From contig NZ_CABHMZ010000006.1 of NCBI RefSeq assembly GCF_902167705.1, forward strand, positions 1-61,101: 61,101 nucleotides of DNA, written 5' to 3'. Within the stretch, counting starts at the first letter, position 1, and every line of letters starts with the position of its first letter. The position numbers and the translations under genes are program-made. This document shows, one piece after another, positions 45,594-57,143 of this stretch. This DNA comes from Streptococcus constellatus (GTDB taxonomy: Bacteria > Bacillota > Bacilli > Lactobacillales > Streptococcaceae). The notes beneath the pieces are model-generated. The model worked only from the letters and a program-made list of their open reading frames with translations. It searched no databases and was not told the origin of the DNA.

Positions 45594-47333
45594 TTACTCC
45601 TCCTTCAGACTTTCTGCCAGTTGTTGGTTGTGATAAGTATGCGCATACCAACCATTTTGAGCCAGCAATTCTTGGTGAGTGCCTCGTTCTTTGATTTGTC
45701 CATTCTCCATCACCAAAATCAAATCTGCATGAACAATTGCTGACAGCCGATGAGCAGTAATAATAGTTGTTTTACCGTCTCTTTCTCCCTTAAGATTTTC
45801 CAAAATCAAATGCTCTGTTTTAGCATCAACAGCAGATAAAGAATCATCCAAGATTAAAATATCTGGTTTCAGAACGAGCGCTCGACTCATTGCTAAACGT
45901 TGCTTTTGGCCTCCTGAAAGCGATACTCCGCGTTCACCGACAATTGTCTGAAAGCCTTCTGGCATGGCAATAATATCCTCATAAAGACCACAAAGTTTAC
46001 TAGCTTGAATCACTTCGTCTTCTGACAAGTCTGGATTTGCAAAACGAATATTGTCCGCAATCGACATCGCAAAAAGAATCTGCTCTTGTGGCACGTAGCC
46101 AATCAAACTCCGCAAATCATTTAAGCTATAATCTCGGATATCATGATTATTTAGATAAATAGAACCTTCCTGAATATCCTGTTCTCGCATGAGCAGGCGT
46201 AACAGTGTTGTTTTACCAGAACCTGTTTGTCCGACAATTCCTAATGTCTGTCCTTTTTCTAAGGAAAAGCGAATATTTCTTAGAGTTGTTGCTTCTTCAT
46301 AAGAAAAACGCTGAATATCATAGAGCAAACGGCCATTTTGTATAGGGAAAACGGGATTTTGGGTCTCTTTGACATCCGATTTTTCTGCCAACAATCGCTC
46401 AATCCGTTCATAAGACACCATTCCCCTCTGGCTAATGTTGAAGAGATAGCCCATCGCCTGTAAAGGCCATACCAGCATATCTAGATAAGTAATAAACGTC
46501 ACTAATTCCCCAACTGTAAATTGCCCTCTAGAGATGAACATTCCCCCAAAAATCAAGGTTAACGCATAAGATAAGCCGATGAAAATTAGAACCATAGGGT
46601 CGAAAAGGGAATTGTATTTAGCGGCTAAAATATTTTTCTCATAGACATCCTGATTTGTCCTAGCAAAAGAGTGACTCTCTGCTTTTTGATAGCCAAACGA
46701 TTTCGTCACTTTAATCCCTGAAACGCTTTCCTGTACCTTGTTATTCAAGTCAGAAAAGGCCTCCTGAGCCGCTTTAAAGCTCTCATGATTTTTTCGTCCA
46801 ATTAAACTGGTTCCCCAAGAAAGAAATGGCAATGGCAGAATAGCAATCAAAGTCAAGCGCCAGTCTAAAACAAAAAACATAGTCAGCAGCGTTACCAGTG
46901 CTGTGATAGAAGCATCTACCGCCGACATGACACCCCCACCTGCCACACTGACAACTGCGTTAATATCATTCGTTGCATGCGCCATCAAATCTCCTGTTCG
47001 ATATTTTTGATAAAAAGATGGTGCCATTTGGGTAAAGTGCTCAAAGAGTTGAGAACGCAAAAGTCGTCCCAAATGATTTGCCGTACCAAAAATATATAGA
47101 CGCCAAAGATAACGCAGACCATACATAATAAAGGCCGCAGCAACCAAAAGTGAAAGATTTAAAAGCAACTGGTCTGACGTTAAATTTCGACTAGCAATAC
47201 GGTCAATCACCACACCAATTACTCTTGGGGGAATTAAATTAAAAACACTAACCAAAGACAAGGCTAGAATTCCGATAATATAACGTTTTTTCTCCAGTTT
47301 GAAAAACCAGCCCAATTTTCTGATAAGATTCAT
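45594..47333 (-). CDS. ABC multidrug exporter, half-transporter with degenerate ATPase site
   Basis: A 579-residue half-transporter with six helices and a nucleotide-binding domain with Walker A GQTGSGKTT, canonical signature LSGGQKQR and Walker B ILILDDSLSAVD, in which Asp replaces the catalytic Glu. This is the known hallmark of the degenerate half of heterodimeric exporters. ATG 47333 (MNLIRKLGWF) follows GAGGAGAG. It is the first gene of the two-gene operon and carries an operator-like inverted repeat on its promoter. Confidence 0.92.
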   Translation of the reverse strand: MNLIRKLGWFFKLEKKRYIIGILALSLVSVFNLIPPRVIGVVIDRIASRNLTSDQLLLNLSLLVAAAFIMYGLRYLWRLYIFGTANHLGRLLRSQLFEHFTQMAPSFYQKYRTGDLMAHATNDINAVVSVAGGGVMSAVDASITALVTLLTMFFVLDWRLTLIAILPLPFLSWGTSLIGRKNHESFKAAQEAFSDLNNKVQESVSGIKVTKSFGYQKAESHSFARTNQDVYEKNILAAKYNSLFDPMVLIFIGLSYALTLIFGGMFISRGQFTVGELVTFITYLDMLVWPLQAMGYLFNISQRGMVSYERIERLLAEKSDVKETQNPVFPIQNGRLLYDIQRFSYEEATTLRNIRFSLEKGQTLGIVGQTGSGKTTLLRLLMREQDIQEGSIYLNNHDIRDYSLNDLRSLIGYVPQEQILFAMSIADNIRFANPDLSEDEVIQASKLCGLYEDIIAMPEGFQTIVGERGVSLSGGQKQRLAMSRALVLKPDILILDDSLSAVDAKTEHLILENLKGERDGKTTIITAHRLSAIVHADLILVMENGQIKERGTHQELLAQNGWYAHTYHNQQLAESLKEE

Positions 47334-47361
47334 ACTCTCTCCTCTGCTATTACTGATTACC

Positions 47362-47393
47362 ATTATACACTATTTTGTGTATTTACCGGTAAA
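47362..47393 (-). promoter_or_regulatory. Exporter promoter with inverted-repeat operators
   Basis: The minus-strand -10 TATAAT (47367-47362) overlaps the repeat ATACAC-N6-GTGTAT (47365-47382). The perfect 12-bp palindrome TTTACCGGTAAA (47382-47393) adjoins it in the -35 region. This fits a repressor site, but no regulator gene is adjacent. Confidence 0.55.
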
Positions 47394-47397
47394 AATA

Positions 47398-47426
47398 AAA
47401 CACAGCTAGCGCAACCTAACTGTGTT
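47398..47426 (-). terminator. Terminator of the cutC-mmcQ-type operon
   Basis: On the minus strand AACACAGTTAG pairs with CTAGCTGTGTT (one-base offset) around GTTGCG, followed by TTATTTTT. It separates the operon from the exporter promoter. Confidence 0.7.
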
Positions 47427-47428
47427 CC

Positions 47429-48100
47429 TCATTTCTTTTGGGTCAATTCAAAGCTCTTATCCAAAAGGGAAAAAAGTTCTGTATCCGTCAAAGTATCATC
47501 CAAGGGTAGGCTCAGCCAATATTTTTTATTCATGTGAAATGCTGGATAAATTCCTGCTTTTTTAAGTAAATCAGCTACTTGATTGTTTTTGACATTAAGC
47601 ACTTCTATTTGACCAGTTTTGCCATTTTCAAACTTCGACCAGTCTATCGTCATAAAAATACCATACCATTTTTTAGTATCCTGATGTCGAAAAACACCAG
47701 CATGAAGATTGCTATTTTTTGAAGAATTCTCCCAGAGATATTCAAGTCGTCCGTCATAGGTTCTTGCTACGTACTCCTTCAAGCGACTGCTCTGTTCATA
47801 AAGAAAGCCAACTTCCTCAAAACAGTTAGCTCGAATCGTCAAAAAAATTTCCTGACAGGCTTCACGGACTTGACCGACAAATTCACCCGTCATAGTCTCC
47901 ATTTTGACCTGCACGTATTCATCACCAGTCTCTTGGTCAAACACTTGATAGTCCAGCTTCTCACCCTGCAATTTTAGCTGTAACAGAAATTCACCATTCA
48001 TTATTTCCTGAGAATAAAGAAAACTATCACCTCTTTTTTCAAAACCAAATACCTGTAATTTTTCTGGATTTGCTTGGTATTTCTCAAATAAGTCTAACAT
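47429..48100 (-). CDS. MmcQ/YjbR-family protein
   Basis: A protein of about 223 residues whose C-terminal half (WYGIFMTIDWSKFENGKTGQ..., AFHMNKKYWLSLPLDDTLTD) matches the MmcQ/YjbR double-wing DNA-binding-like fold. The N-terminal half is an extra domain common in the streptococcal versions. The function of the family is not settled. ATG 48100 (MLDLFEKY) is preferred; a GTG at 48109 is in frame. It follows cutC by 12 bases. Confidence 0.8.
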   Translation of the reverse strand: MLDLFEKYQANPEKLQVFGFEKRGDSFLYSQEIMNGEFLLQLKLQGEKLDYQVFDQETGDEYVQVKMETMTGEFVGQVREACQEIFLTIRANCFEEVGFLYEQSSRLKEYVARTYDGRLEYLWENSSKNSNLHAGVFRHQDTKKWYGIFMTIDWSKFENGKTGQIEVLNVKNNQVADLLKKAGIYPAFHMNKKYWLSLPLDDTLTDTELFSLLDKSFELTQKK

Positions 48101-48112
48101 GATCTTCACTTT

Positions 48113-48745
48113 CTAAAATACAATTTTGGTACCATGAAGTTGATTGACACCAAGCTTTGCAACAATTTCATCACGATTATCAAGCGTAATACCGCCTCCT
48201 GGTAAAATATCAATCCGACCAGCTGCATGATTTATCAATGTGTTTAACCAAGAAAAATGCTCTTGAACCGGCTCTTCTGCTAGTCCACCGTGAGTTAAAA
48301 TCCGATGTACGCCATGTTCCATTAGCCAGTCCATTTCACTAAATTGATGTTCTCTTGGAATGGCGTCAAAAGCCATGTGAAAGACGACTTCCAGACCTTG
48401 CGAGGCTTCTAACAACTTTTCCATTTTTGGATAATCAATTTTATTAGCAGTTGTCAAAACACCAAAAACAAGTCCATGTGTCCCAGCGCTGCGCGCCTTT
48501 TGAATGTCTTCTAGCATGATGTCCATTTCTAAGTCATTGTATACAAAGTCTCCCCCGCGTGGACGAATCATCGTCATAATGGTCGCATTGTAAGGTTTGG
48601 CTAGCTCAACAGTCGCTTTTATGACACCGTAACTAGGTGTCGTTCCGCCAACTGCTAGATTATCACAAAGTTCAATCCGTCGAGCACCAGCCTGCATAGC
48701 TTTTTCCAAATTAGTCACATTTTCTGCACAAAATTCATAAATCAT
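48113..48745 (-). CDS. cutC: CutC-family protein
   Basis: A 210-residue TIM-barrel protein of the CutC family (FCAENVTNLEKAMQAGARRIELCDNLAVGG..., MIRPRGGDFVYND, ILTHGG, DILPGGGIT). CutC was first linked to copper tolerance in E. coli, but its biochemical activity is still uncertain. It is the first gene of a probable two-gene operon with the MmcQ-type gene. Confidence 0.92.
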   Translation of the reverse strand: MIYEFCAENVTNLEKAMQAGARRIELCDNLAVGGTTPSYGVIKATVELAKPYNATIMTMIRPRGGDFVYNDLEMDIMLEDIQKARSAGTHGLVFGVLTTANKIDYPKMEKLLEASQGLEVVFHMAFDAIPREHQFSEMDWLMEHGVHRILTHGGLAEEPVQEHFSWLNTLINHAAGRIDILPGGGITLDNRDEIVAKLGVNQLHGTKIVF

Positions 48746-48800
48746 TTTTGACCTCTTCTATGTGAAAGTGTTTTCTTGCTTATTATAACATAATCACTAG

Positions 48801-49664
48801 TTATTCTTCAAAATCTTTCGCGACTCGCTGGCACCAATCCAACCATTTTTTCCTATAATCCGACTCAGACAAGATACGATTTTCTAAATCTTTTATCGTG
48901 AAAATTCCTTTTTCTTCACAAGCTTGAAGACAATAGCAATAGAAATCCCAATTCAAATCGTCCTCTTCTGCATAAACTGGAATCTCTTCAAAACCAGCTT
49001 GATAGGCTATAAATGCTCTGCTGTGACCATCAGTGAAAAAGATTTTTCCTTTCAATCGCTTAATTGGTAAAGGCTTTAAAGTGTTTATGTCCTTTATATC
49101 AAACCATGTCTGTACCTGCTCTAATTTCTTTTCAGAAAGATAAAATTGACTTGGTTGAATAGCTGAGAAAGGAAGCATCAAATCCAAAGCATAGTGATGC
49201 CCATTTTCAGTCTTTTCCAAAGGATAAAACCCTACTGACTCAAACATCTTCTTAGAAGCTTCATTATAATCATAGATTTCTTGAACATACAAGCGCTTAT
49301 AGCCCAACTTACGCCCGCGTCCAATCAATGCCTGAACAACTGTCCTCCCGATTCCCTGACCACGATAAGCTGAATTGCCAATAACAATCGGTATGTCCTT
49401 TTGCCAAAAACTCACATCACCAATCGGCAGCCAGGTTGCATTTGTCAAAACCTCAATAAAATACACTTCTCCATGCTGAGTAAGATAGTCATACATTTTC
49501 TTGATTCGCTGAAGTGTGTAAGGCTCTCTACTCCCATCAATCAAACGAATTACCTCAGGGTCTTGATACCAAGAAAAGGCAAGATGAGCTTGTCCATCAT
49601 ACTTTCGCAAACGTAAGGAAGAATCAATGGAAATATACTCTGGTTGTTTCTTTACATCTATCAT
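48801..49664 (-). CDS. GNAT acetyltransferase fused to a ParB-like domain
   Basis: A 287-residue two-domain protein. Residues 15-170 form a GNAT acetyltransferase, with the acetyl-CoA loop YRGQGIGRTVVQALIGRGRKLG and NEASKKMFESVGFYPLE. Residues 175-240 resemble a ParB/Srx-type fold: IQPSQFYLSEKKL and LKGKIFFTDGHSRAFIAYQAGFEEIPVY, where DGHSR corresponds to the DGHHR motif of ParB-like nuclease/CTPase domains. The C-terminal 45 residues are helical and Trp-rich. Acceptor substrate unknown. RBS GAGGAG supports the start. It is monocistronic. Confidence 0.85.
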   Translation of the reverse strand: MIDVKKQPEYISIDSSLRLRKYDGQAHLAFSWYQDPEVIRLIDGSREPYTLQRIKKMYDYLTQHGEVYFIEVLTNATWLPIGDVSFWQKDIPIVIGNSAYRGQGIGRTVVQALIGRGRKLGYKRLYVQEIYDYNEASKKMFESVGFYPLEKTENGHHYALDLMLPFSAIQPSQFYLSEKKLEQVQTWFDIKDINTLKPLPIKRLKGKIFFTDGHSRAFIAYQAGFEEIPVYAEEDDLNWDFYCYCLQACEEKGIFTIKDLENRILSESDYRKKWLDWCQRVAKDFEE

Positions 49665-49807
49665 AATATTCTCCTCTTACTGACATTCTAACAGAAATTA
49701 CACAGATTGTTTAGAAATTCTGTCCTATTCTACCCAAATTTTCTCTTGACATTATCTGTAAAAGCAGTAAACTATACTTATGTATATACAATAAATAGGA
49801 GAAAATT

Positions 49808-50332
49808 ATGAAACCTAAAACAAAAAACCAATTTATAACTCTTACAGCTCTTTTAACTGCACTAGCTATTGTTATTCCGATGGTTATGCCTGCAAAAATT
49901 ATTATTCCACCTGCTTCTTATACTTTAGCAAGCCACGTTCCCATCTTTTTAGCCATGTTTATCTCACCGTTGATGACTTTGGTCGTGATTCTAGGATCTA
50001 CTTTCGGCTTTTTAGTGGCTGGTTATCCTATTGTCATCGTTCTTCGCGCTTTATCGCATCTATTTTTCGGATTGCTTGGTGCGCTTTATCTTAAAAAATA
50101 TCCTAAAACTTTAGATAAACCAATCCAGACGTGGATTCTCAATATTGTTCTTGCTTTTGTTCATGCAATTGCTGAAGTTCTTGCTTGCCTCATCTTTTAC
50201 GCCTCTACTTCTTTTCCGGCAAATATGTTTTACCTTCTTTTCATACTCGTAGGAGTTGGAACCATTATTCATAGTATCGTTGATTTTATCATCGCACAAT
50301 TTATCTATAAAGCTCTACAAAAAATCCGCTAA
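49808..50332 (+). CDS. niaX: ECF transporter S component for niacin, NiaX
   Basis: A 174-residue, six-helix S component that binds its vitamin and docks on the shared ECF energy module, which is not in this window. The N-terminal TALLTALAIVIPMVMPAKI carries the Ala-rich AxxxA type helix that contacts EcfT. Assignment to niacin rests on its neighbour niaR, 38 bases downstream, and on the known niaX-niaR pair in streptococci. TTGACA at 49747-49752 may be its -35. RBS AGGAG. Confidence 0.88.
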   Translation: MKPKTKNQFITLTALLTALAIVIPMVMPAKIIIPPASYTLASHVPIFLAMFISPLMTLVVILGSTFGFLVAGYPIVIVLRALSHLFFGLLGALYLKKYPKTLDKPIQTWILNIVLAFVHAIAEVLACLIFYASTSFPANMFYLLFILVGVGTIIHSIVDFIIAQFIYKALQKIR

Positions 50333-50370
50333 ATCTTGAATATTTAACGGATTTATTCTACAATAAATTT

Positions 50371-50880
50371 ATGATAAAAAAAAGAAGAACTGATTTATTA
50401 CAACTTTTAAAAAATGCGGAAACTCCTTTAAATGGTCAAATTCTAGCAGAAAAATTCAATGTTACGCGCCAAATTATTGTTCAAGATATTGCCGTTCTTC
50501 GAGCTGATGGTGCTCCTATTATTAGCACAAATCGGGGTTATATTTACAAAATGAACGATACTGTTAAATATTACCACCAGCTTTTTAAAGTCAAGCACAC
50601 AATTGAAGATATCGAAACAGAATTGTTGGCAATCGTAGACAATGGCGGACGAGTCAAAAATATTATGGTGGAGCATCCCGTTTATGGGGAAATCCAAACG
50701 TATCTGAAATTAACTTGTCGCAGAGATGTCCAACATTTTATCCAACAAATTCATGAAAGTAATTTTCGAGGTTTATCTGAATTGACAGATGGCATTCATT
50801 ATCATTTGGTTGAAGCCGATTCGCAGCAAGATTTAGATTATATCGAAAAAGCATTAGAAAACTTAGGTTTTCTAATGTAA
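50371..50880 (+). CDS. niaR: NAD biosynthesis/niacin regulator NiaR
   Basis: A 169-residue repressor with an N-terminal helix-turn-helix (PLNGQILAEKFNVTRQIIVQDI) and a C-terminal 3H domain with conserved histidines (MVEHPVYGEIQTYLKL, DGIHYHLVEA) that binds nicotinic acid with a metal. NiaR shuts off niacin uptake and NAD synthesis genes when nicotinate is plentiful. It lies just downstream of niaX on one transcript, so it probably regulates itself. No clear NiaR operator could be picked by eye. Confidence 0.92.
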   Translation: MIKKRRTDLLQLLKNAETPLNGQILAEKFNVTRQIIVQDIAVLRADGAPIISTNRGYIYKMNDTVKYYHQLFKVKHTIEDIETELLAIVDNGGRVKNIMVEHPVYGEIQTYLKLTCRRDVQHFIQQIHESNFRGLSELTDGIHYHLVEADSQQDLDYIEKALENLGFLM

Positions 50881-50914
50881 AACATACACAAGTCATTTTA
50901 AGTATAGATTTCCA

Positions 50915-50945
50915 AAAATAGAGCCTAAGTGGCTCTATTTTATTT
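50915..50945. terminator. Terminator between niaR and the convergent rpsP-khpA operon
   Basis: AAAATAGAGCC (50915-50925) and GGCTCTATTTT (50931-50941) are exact complements around TAAGT, with T/A tracts on both sides. The khpA stop codon overlaps the right arm. Confidence 0.88.
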
Positions 50946-51179
50946 TTCATCAATAACAATTCTAACTTTTTTATCTTCGGTTGGAACAGAGTAAACAATC
51001 GTTCTTATCGCAGAAATTGTGCGACCTTTACGACCAATTACACGTCCAACATCGCTAGGATCAAGATCCAAATGATATTCCAAAAATTCTGGTGTATCTT
51101 CAATCTTGATAGTTAAAGCATCTGGTTGTGAAATCAAAGGTTTCACTATTGCAATAATAAGATTTTCAATCGTGTCCAT
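50940..51179 (-). CDS. khpA: KH-domain RNA-binding protein KhpA
   Basis: A 79-residue protein with a single KH domain and the RNA-binding loop [14 protein letters not shown]. In streptococci KhpA works with KhpB (EloR/Jag) in control of cell elongation and division. ATG 51179 (MDTIENLI) is the family start; AGGTTGACT precedes it. It follows rpsP by 18 bases, as in most Firmicutes. Confidence 0.94.
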   Translation of the reverse strand: MDTIENLIIAIVKPLISQPDALTIKIEDTPEFLEYHLDLDPSDVGRVIGRKGRTISAIRTIVYSVPTEDKKVRIVIDEK

Positions 51180-51197
51180 AGTCAACCTGCAATTCTG

Positions 51198-51470
51198 TTA
51201 TTTAGAGTATTTTGAATCGTGAAATTTCTTCATCACACCAGCTTTTGAAAGGATGTTGCGAACTGTATCAGAAGGTTGAGCACCTTTCGACAACCAGTCA
51301 AGAACACGATCTTCTTTCAAGGTCACTTGGTTTTCAGCAACAAGTGGATTATAAGTTCCGATTGTTTCAATGAAACGTCCATCACGTGGTGAACGTGAAT
51401 CTGCTACGTTAATACGATAGTAAGGTTTTTTCTTAGAACCCATACGAGTTAAACGAATTTTAACTGCCAT
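51198..51470 (-). CDS. rpsP: 30S ribosomal protein S16
   Basis: A 90-residue S16 ([20 protein letters not shown]..., [14 protein letters not shown]), needed for assembly of the 30S subunit. It is the first gene of rpsP-khpA, with its own strong promoter. Confidence 0.98.
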   Translation of the reverse strand: MAVKIRLTRMGSKKKPYYRINVADSRSPRDGRFIETIGTYNPLVAENQVTLKEDRVLDWLSKGAQPSDTVRNILSKAGVMKKFHDSKYSK

Positions 51471-51533
51471 TTTTAAAATTTCTCTTTTCTCTTTTTATTT
51501 TTAGGTATAGCAGAGCTATTACCAACGTACTCT

Positions 51534-51562
51534 ATCATATCACAAGTAAGAATAGGTGTCAA
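51534..51562 (-). promoter_or_regulatory. Promoter of rpsP-khpA
   Basis: On the minus strand TTGACA (51562-51557) and TATGAT (51539-51534) have a 17-base spacer and TGTGA just before the -10 (extended -10). The -35 forms the arm of a hairpin TGTCAAG/CTTGACA (51557-51577, T7 loop on the minus strand) that may also end the pulA transcript. Confidence 0.8.
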
Positions 51563-51586
51563 GAAAAAAACTTGACATCTTTAAAT

Positions 51587-53887
51587 TTACCACTCTACAA
51601 CTTCAAAGACTGTCGCTGTCAAATCTTCAACAAAAGAATCACTAACTTGACGACTATTTCCAGCTACAAGTCTCAAATTGCCAATATCTTCAATGTTGTA
51701 ACTTTGACCGCTTGCATTGAAAATAATGAGATAATATTTCTCATCTTTCACCTCAAAAATAACAATCCCACTTCCTGAATGAGCTGAGTGCACAAAGACG
51801 TGCTGGTAAATGTCTTCGTAATGTTGATAAGAAAATTCTTTTGTCATAGTTTTTAAATGGATAATCTGTTTGATGTAATCAATACTTTCTTGGTGATCAG
51901 CTATCAAATCCCAATCCACCTGATTGACAATATCAGGAGCGTTGTAACTATTCATAGCACGCTCATGATCTTCCTGAATAGTTTGACCATTTTCTCCAGT
52001 TGCTATTAGCTTGCTACGTGAAAATTCCTGTCCTAGTTCCATAAAACTCATACCTTGCAACAGCAGATTCATCGCAGTCGCTAATTCAATCCGTTTAGTA
52101 CGAGTCAAGTCATCATCATCTGGGTGTAGTTCCACTAACAAGTCATGCAAATTATAATTATCATGCGCTTCTACATAGTTCACAACTTGGTTTGGCGTCA
52201 GATAAGTCCCTAACTCATTGCTTCCTAATATTGCTTTCGCAATAATAGCCTCTGTTGCCTCTCCACTGACAAAACCAGCTTTTAAGCCACCGTAGACCTC
52301 TGCTCCTTTAATCGCATCACGTTCAGTATCATTGAAAAATCCGATATTTGATAATTCAAAAGCATTATCTTTCTTAGCTTTATCAAGAGGAAGCAATCCT
52401 GTTCCCATGTCCCATCCTTCTCCATAAGTCAGGATTCTCAGATCAATCTCATCTAACGCTTCTCGAATCTGACGCATGGTTTCAATGTCATGAATTCCCA
52501 TCAAATCAAAACGAAAACCGTCAATATTATACTCTTTTACCCAATAAAGGAGCGAATCAATCATATATTTCCGGAACATCTCGTGCTCACTAGCTGTCTC
52601 GCTCCCTACACCTGTTCCGTTTTGGAAAGAGCCATCTGGATTCATTCGATAATAATAATCGGGCATTGTGGCTTGAAAAGGAGAATCATAGGTAGAATAA
52701 ATATGGTTGTAGACAACGTCTATCACCACGGAAATGTCTGCATCGTGATAGGCTTGAATCATTGTTTTTAAGTCCCGCATGCCTTGAGATGGCTTTGTTG
52801 GATTTGTTGAAAAACTCGTTTCTGGAGCATTGTAATTTTGTGGATCATACCCCCAATTGTAGGTCACATTTCCATGCCAATCATACTCTTTGTGTCGATC
52901 AGAGATTGGCTGCAATTGTACAACATTGATACCTAAAGATTGGATATAATCAAATCCCGTCGCTTGACCAGATCGATTTTTAGTTCCTTTTTGACAAGCA
53001 CCTAAAAAGGAACCTCGGTATTTTTTAGATACACCAGAACTACTAGACTTTGTCAAATCTCGCACATGCATTTCATAAATAACTGCCTGACAAGGATTAT
53101 CCAAACGCCAAGTCGCTTGTTGGCCTTGTTTCACTTGAAAATGTTTTGGATTTCGCTCTGTAGGTGACAAAATGACAGAGCGTTTCCCGTCTTCAGTTGT
53201 TGCTTCGGCGTATGGGTCACGCGTCAATGTTTTGTGATGTTCAAACTCTAATTGATACTGATAAGCTCTATCTGCTAGATCATCTGAAATCACTCGAGAC
53301 CAAATTCCGATTGTATTTTCAGAATGATCTTTTGAAAAATTTTTCCCTCTTTGTAAGTCATAAACTTTCCAGATTTTCGAGTGGTTACTACCATTCTTAT
53401 ACACCACTAATTGAACTTTTTTTGCAGTTGGTGCCCAAAGTTTAAATTCAGCTTTTTTACCATCATACCGACAACCTAGCCAACCTTGATAGCCCCAATG
53501 CTGATCAAAACGTTTGCTATCTAATGCCATATCAAAAGCATGAGGATCTTGCTTTGCATAATACGGACTAGTCATAGCAGCTTGTCGGGAATAATAAACT
53601 TGACTGTCTCCTTCAATAATCCAAATTTCCGTCACCAGATGAGGAGGTAATAACTGAATGGAATAATCAACCGACTGGTGAGACCAATCGATTGTTTTTA
53701 CAATGACATGTACATATCCCAAAGCCTGATTACTCTTATACGATAAATTCCCTTGAATGCCAAAGTCATCTCTCTGAAAAAAAGAAGCCTCCTCTCCCCA
53801 TTGATTCATTTGCCACTTCCACATATTGTAAGCAGCATAATTGTCTAACTGATTGTGGTAATGAATTAAGACACGATAGTCTAACAT
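51587..53887 (-). CDS. pulA: Type I pullulanase / alpha-1,6-glucan debranching enzyme
   Basis: A 766-residue GH13 enzyme that cuts alpha-1,6 branches of glycogen or maltodextrins. An N-terminal domain, a CBM48-like domain (YDGKKAEFKLWAPTAKKV) and the catalytic barrel follow in order. Visible signatures are YNWGYDPQNYNAPE (type I pullulanase), VVIDVVYNH, the nucleophile Asp in GFRFDLMGIHD, the acid Glu in LTYGEGWD and VEAHDN. There is no signal peptide or LPXTG, so it is cytosolic, unlike the surface SpuA/PulA of other streptococci. It starts at the base after the dagK stop, in an operon with dagK and ligA. Confidence 0.94.
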   Translation of the reverse strand: MLDYRVLIHYHNQLDNYAAYNMWKWQMNQWGEEASFFQRDDFGIQGNLSYKSNQALGYVHVIVKTIDWSHQSVDYSIQLLPPHLVTEIWIIEGDSQVYYSRQAAMTSPYYAKQDPHAFDMALDSKRFDQHWGYQGWLGCRYDGKKAEFKLWAPTAKKVQLVVYKNGSNHSKIWKVYDLQRGKNFSKDHSENTIGIWSRVISDDLADRAYQYQLEFEHHKTLTRDPYAEATTEDGKRSVILSPTERNPKHFQVKQGQQATWRLDNPCQAVIYEMHVRDLTKSSSSGVSKKYRGSFLGACQKGTKNRSGQATGFDYIQSLGINVVQLQPISDRHKEYDWHGNVTYNWGYDPQNYNAPETSFSTNPTKPSQGMRDLKTMIQAYHDADISVVIDVVYNHIYSTYDSPFQATMPDYYYRMNPDGSFQNGTGVGSETASEHEMFRKYMIDSLLYWVKEYNIDGFRFDLMGIHDIETMRQIREALDEIDLRILTYGEGWDMGTGLLPLDKAKKDNAFELSNIGFFNDTERDAIKGAEVYGGLKAGFVSGEATEAIIAKAILGSNELGTYLTPNQVVNYVEAHDNYNLHDLLVELHPDDDDLTRTKRIELATAMNLLLQGMSFMELGQEFSRSKLIATGENGQTIQEDHERAMNSYNAPDIVNQVDWDLIADHQESIDYIKQIIHLKTMTKEFSYQHYEDIYQHVFVHSAHSGSGIVIFEVKDEKYYLIIFNASGQSYNIEDIGNLRLVAGNSRQVSDSFVEDLTATVFEVVEW

Positions 53888-54859
53888 CTAATTCTCCTGA
53901 TTATTTTTATTTTCTAATGACAAAGCGCTATCGCTAATCTCATCAATATTTGCAAAAAATTCTAAATGGTTATGAAGAACTTCTAACTCAACAGGAGTGT
54001 CTCCACCATATTCACCATCCAAATTCAACATAAATGGTGCTTTTTTATCTAAAACTTCTAATTTTAATTTACTTGTTTTTAAATATTCTACATTCGCATC
54101 AGTCACATGCTGTCCGCCATTGATGGCTTGAATCATTAAGCCCAGCATATCAAATAAGCGAGCAGTTTTCACTAAAATCAAGGTGAAATTTCCGTCATCT
54201 AACACCGTATCTGGCGCTAATTTTTCAAAACCACCGATTGAATTGGTTAAGGCAACAAAGATTAAAGAGACCTTGCCTTCAAACACACCGTGGTCGTGCT
54301 CAATATGTACTTTACGTAATTTAGATTTTGGCAGCATTTCCGCTCCCTTGGCTACATAAGCAAGATAACCAAGGCGCGATTTTACTTCACTTGGAACACT
54401 ATATGTTAATTCTGTCAAAGTCCCTGCCGCAGCGATATTGATGAAATATTTTTTCCCATAAGCCTGACCAATATCCATTTTTATGGTTTGATCTTTTTCA
54501 ATAATCCGAGCAGCTGCTACTGGATCTCCCATTGGAATTTTGAGAGCACGCGCATAGTCATTGGTTGTACCAGTAGGAATAAACGCCAACTTAGGACGGT
54601 TTTCCAAAGGTGCCACGCCATTAACCACTTCGTTAATTGTTCCATCGCCACCAGCTGCCACAATTAAATCAAATCCTGCTTTAGCCGCTCTCTCTGCTTC
54701 GTTTTGAGCTGATAAAGGAGCGGGCGTTGTCTGATAAGCACTTGTTTCATAACCCACATCTTCTAAAACGTCTAAAACTTCTGCGATATTTTTTTTAATA
54801 ATTTCCTGACCAGAGGTCGGATTATAAATCAATCGTGCTCTTTTTCTAGCTGTTTCCAT
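53888..54859 (-). CDS. dagK: Diacylglycerol kinase-family lipid kinase (DagK)
   Basis: A 323-residue soluble lipid kinase. The catalytic motif VAAGGDGTINEVVNG and the nucleotide segment PTGTTNDYARALKIP are diagnostic. In Gram-positive bacteria it returns diacylglycerol, formed during lipoteichoic acid synthesis, to phosphatidic acid. It lies 8 bases after ligA and directly before pulA, so all three are probably on one transcript. Confidence 0.93.
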   Translation of the reverse strand: METARKRARLIYNPTSGQEIIKKNIAEVLDVLEDVGYETSAYQTTPAPLSAQNEAERAAKAGFDLIVAAGGDGTINEVVNGVAPLENRPKLAFIPTGTTNDYARALKIPMGDPVAAARIIEKDQTIKMDIGQAYGKKYFINIAAAGTLTELTYSVPSEVKSRLGYLAYVAKGAEMLPKSKLRKVHIEHDHGVFEGKVSLIFVALTNSIGGFEKLAPDTVLDDGNFTLILVKTARLFDMLGLMIQAINGGQHVTDANVEYLKTSKLKLEVLDKKAPFMLNLDGEYGGDTPVELEVLHNHLEFFANIDEISDSALSLENKNNQEN

Positions 54860-54867
54860 ACAAACCT

Positions 54868-57143
<2,276 letters not shown>

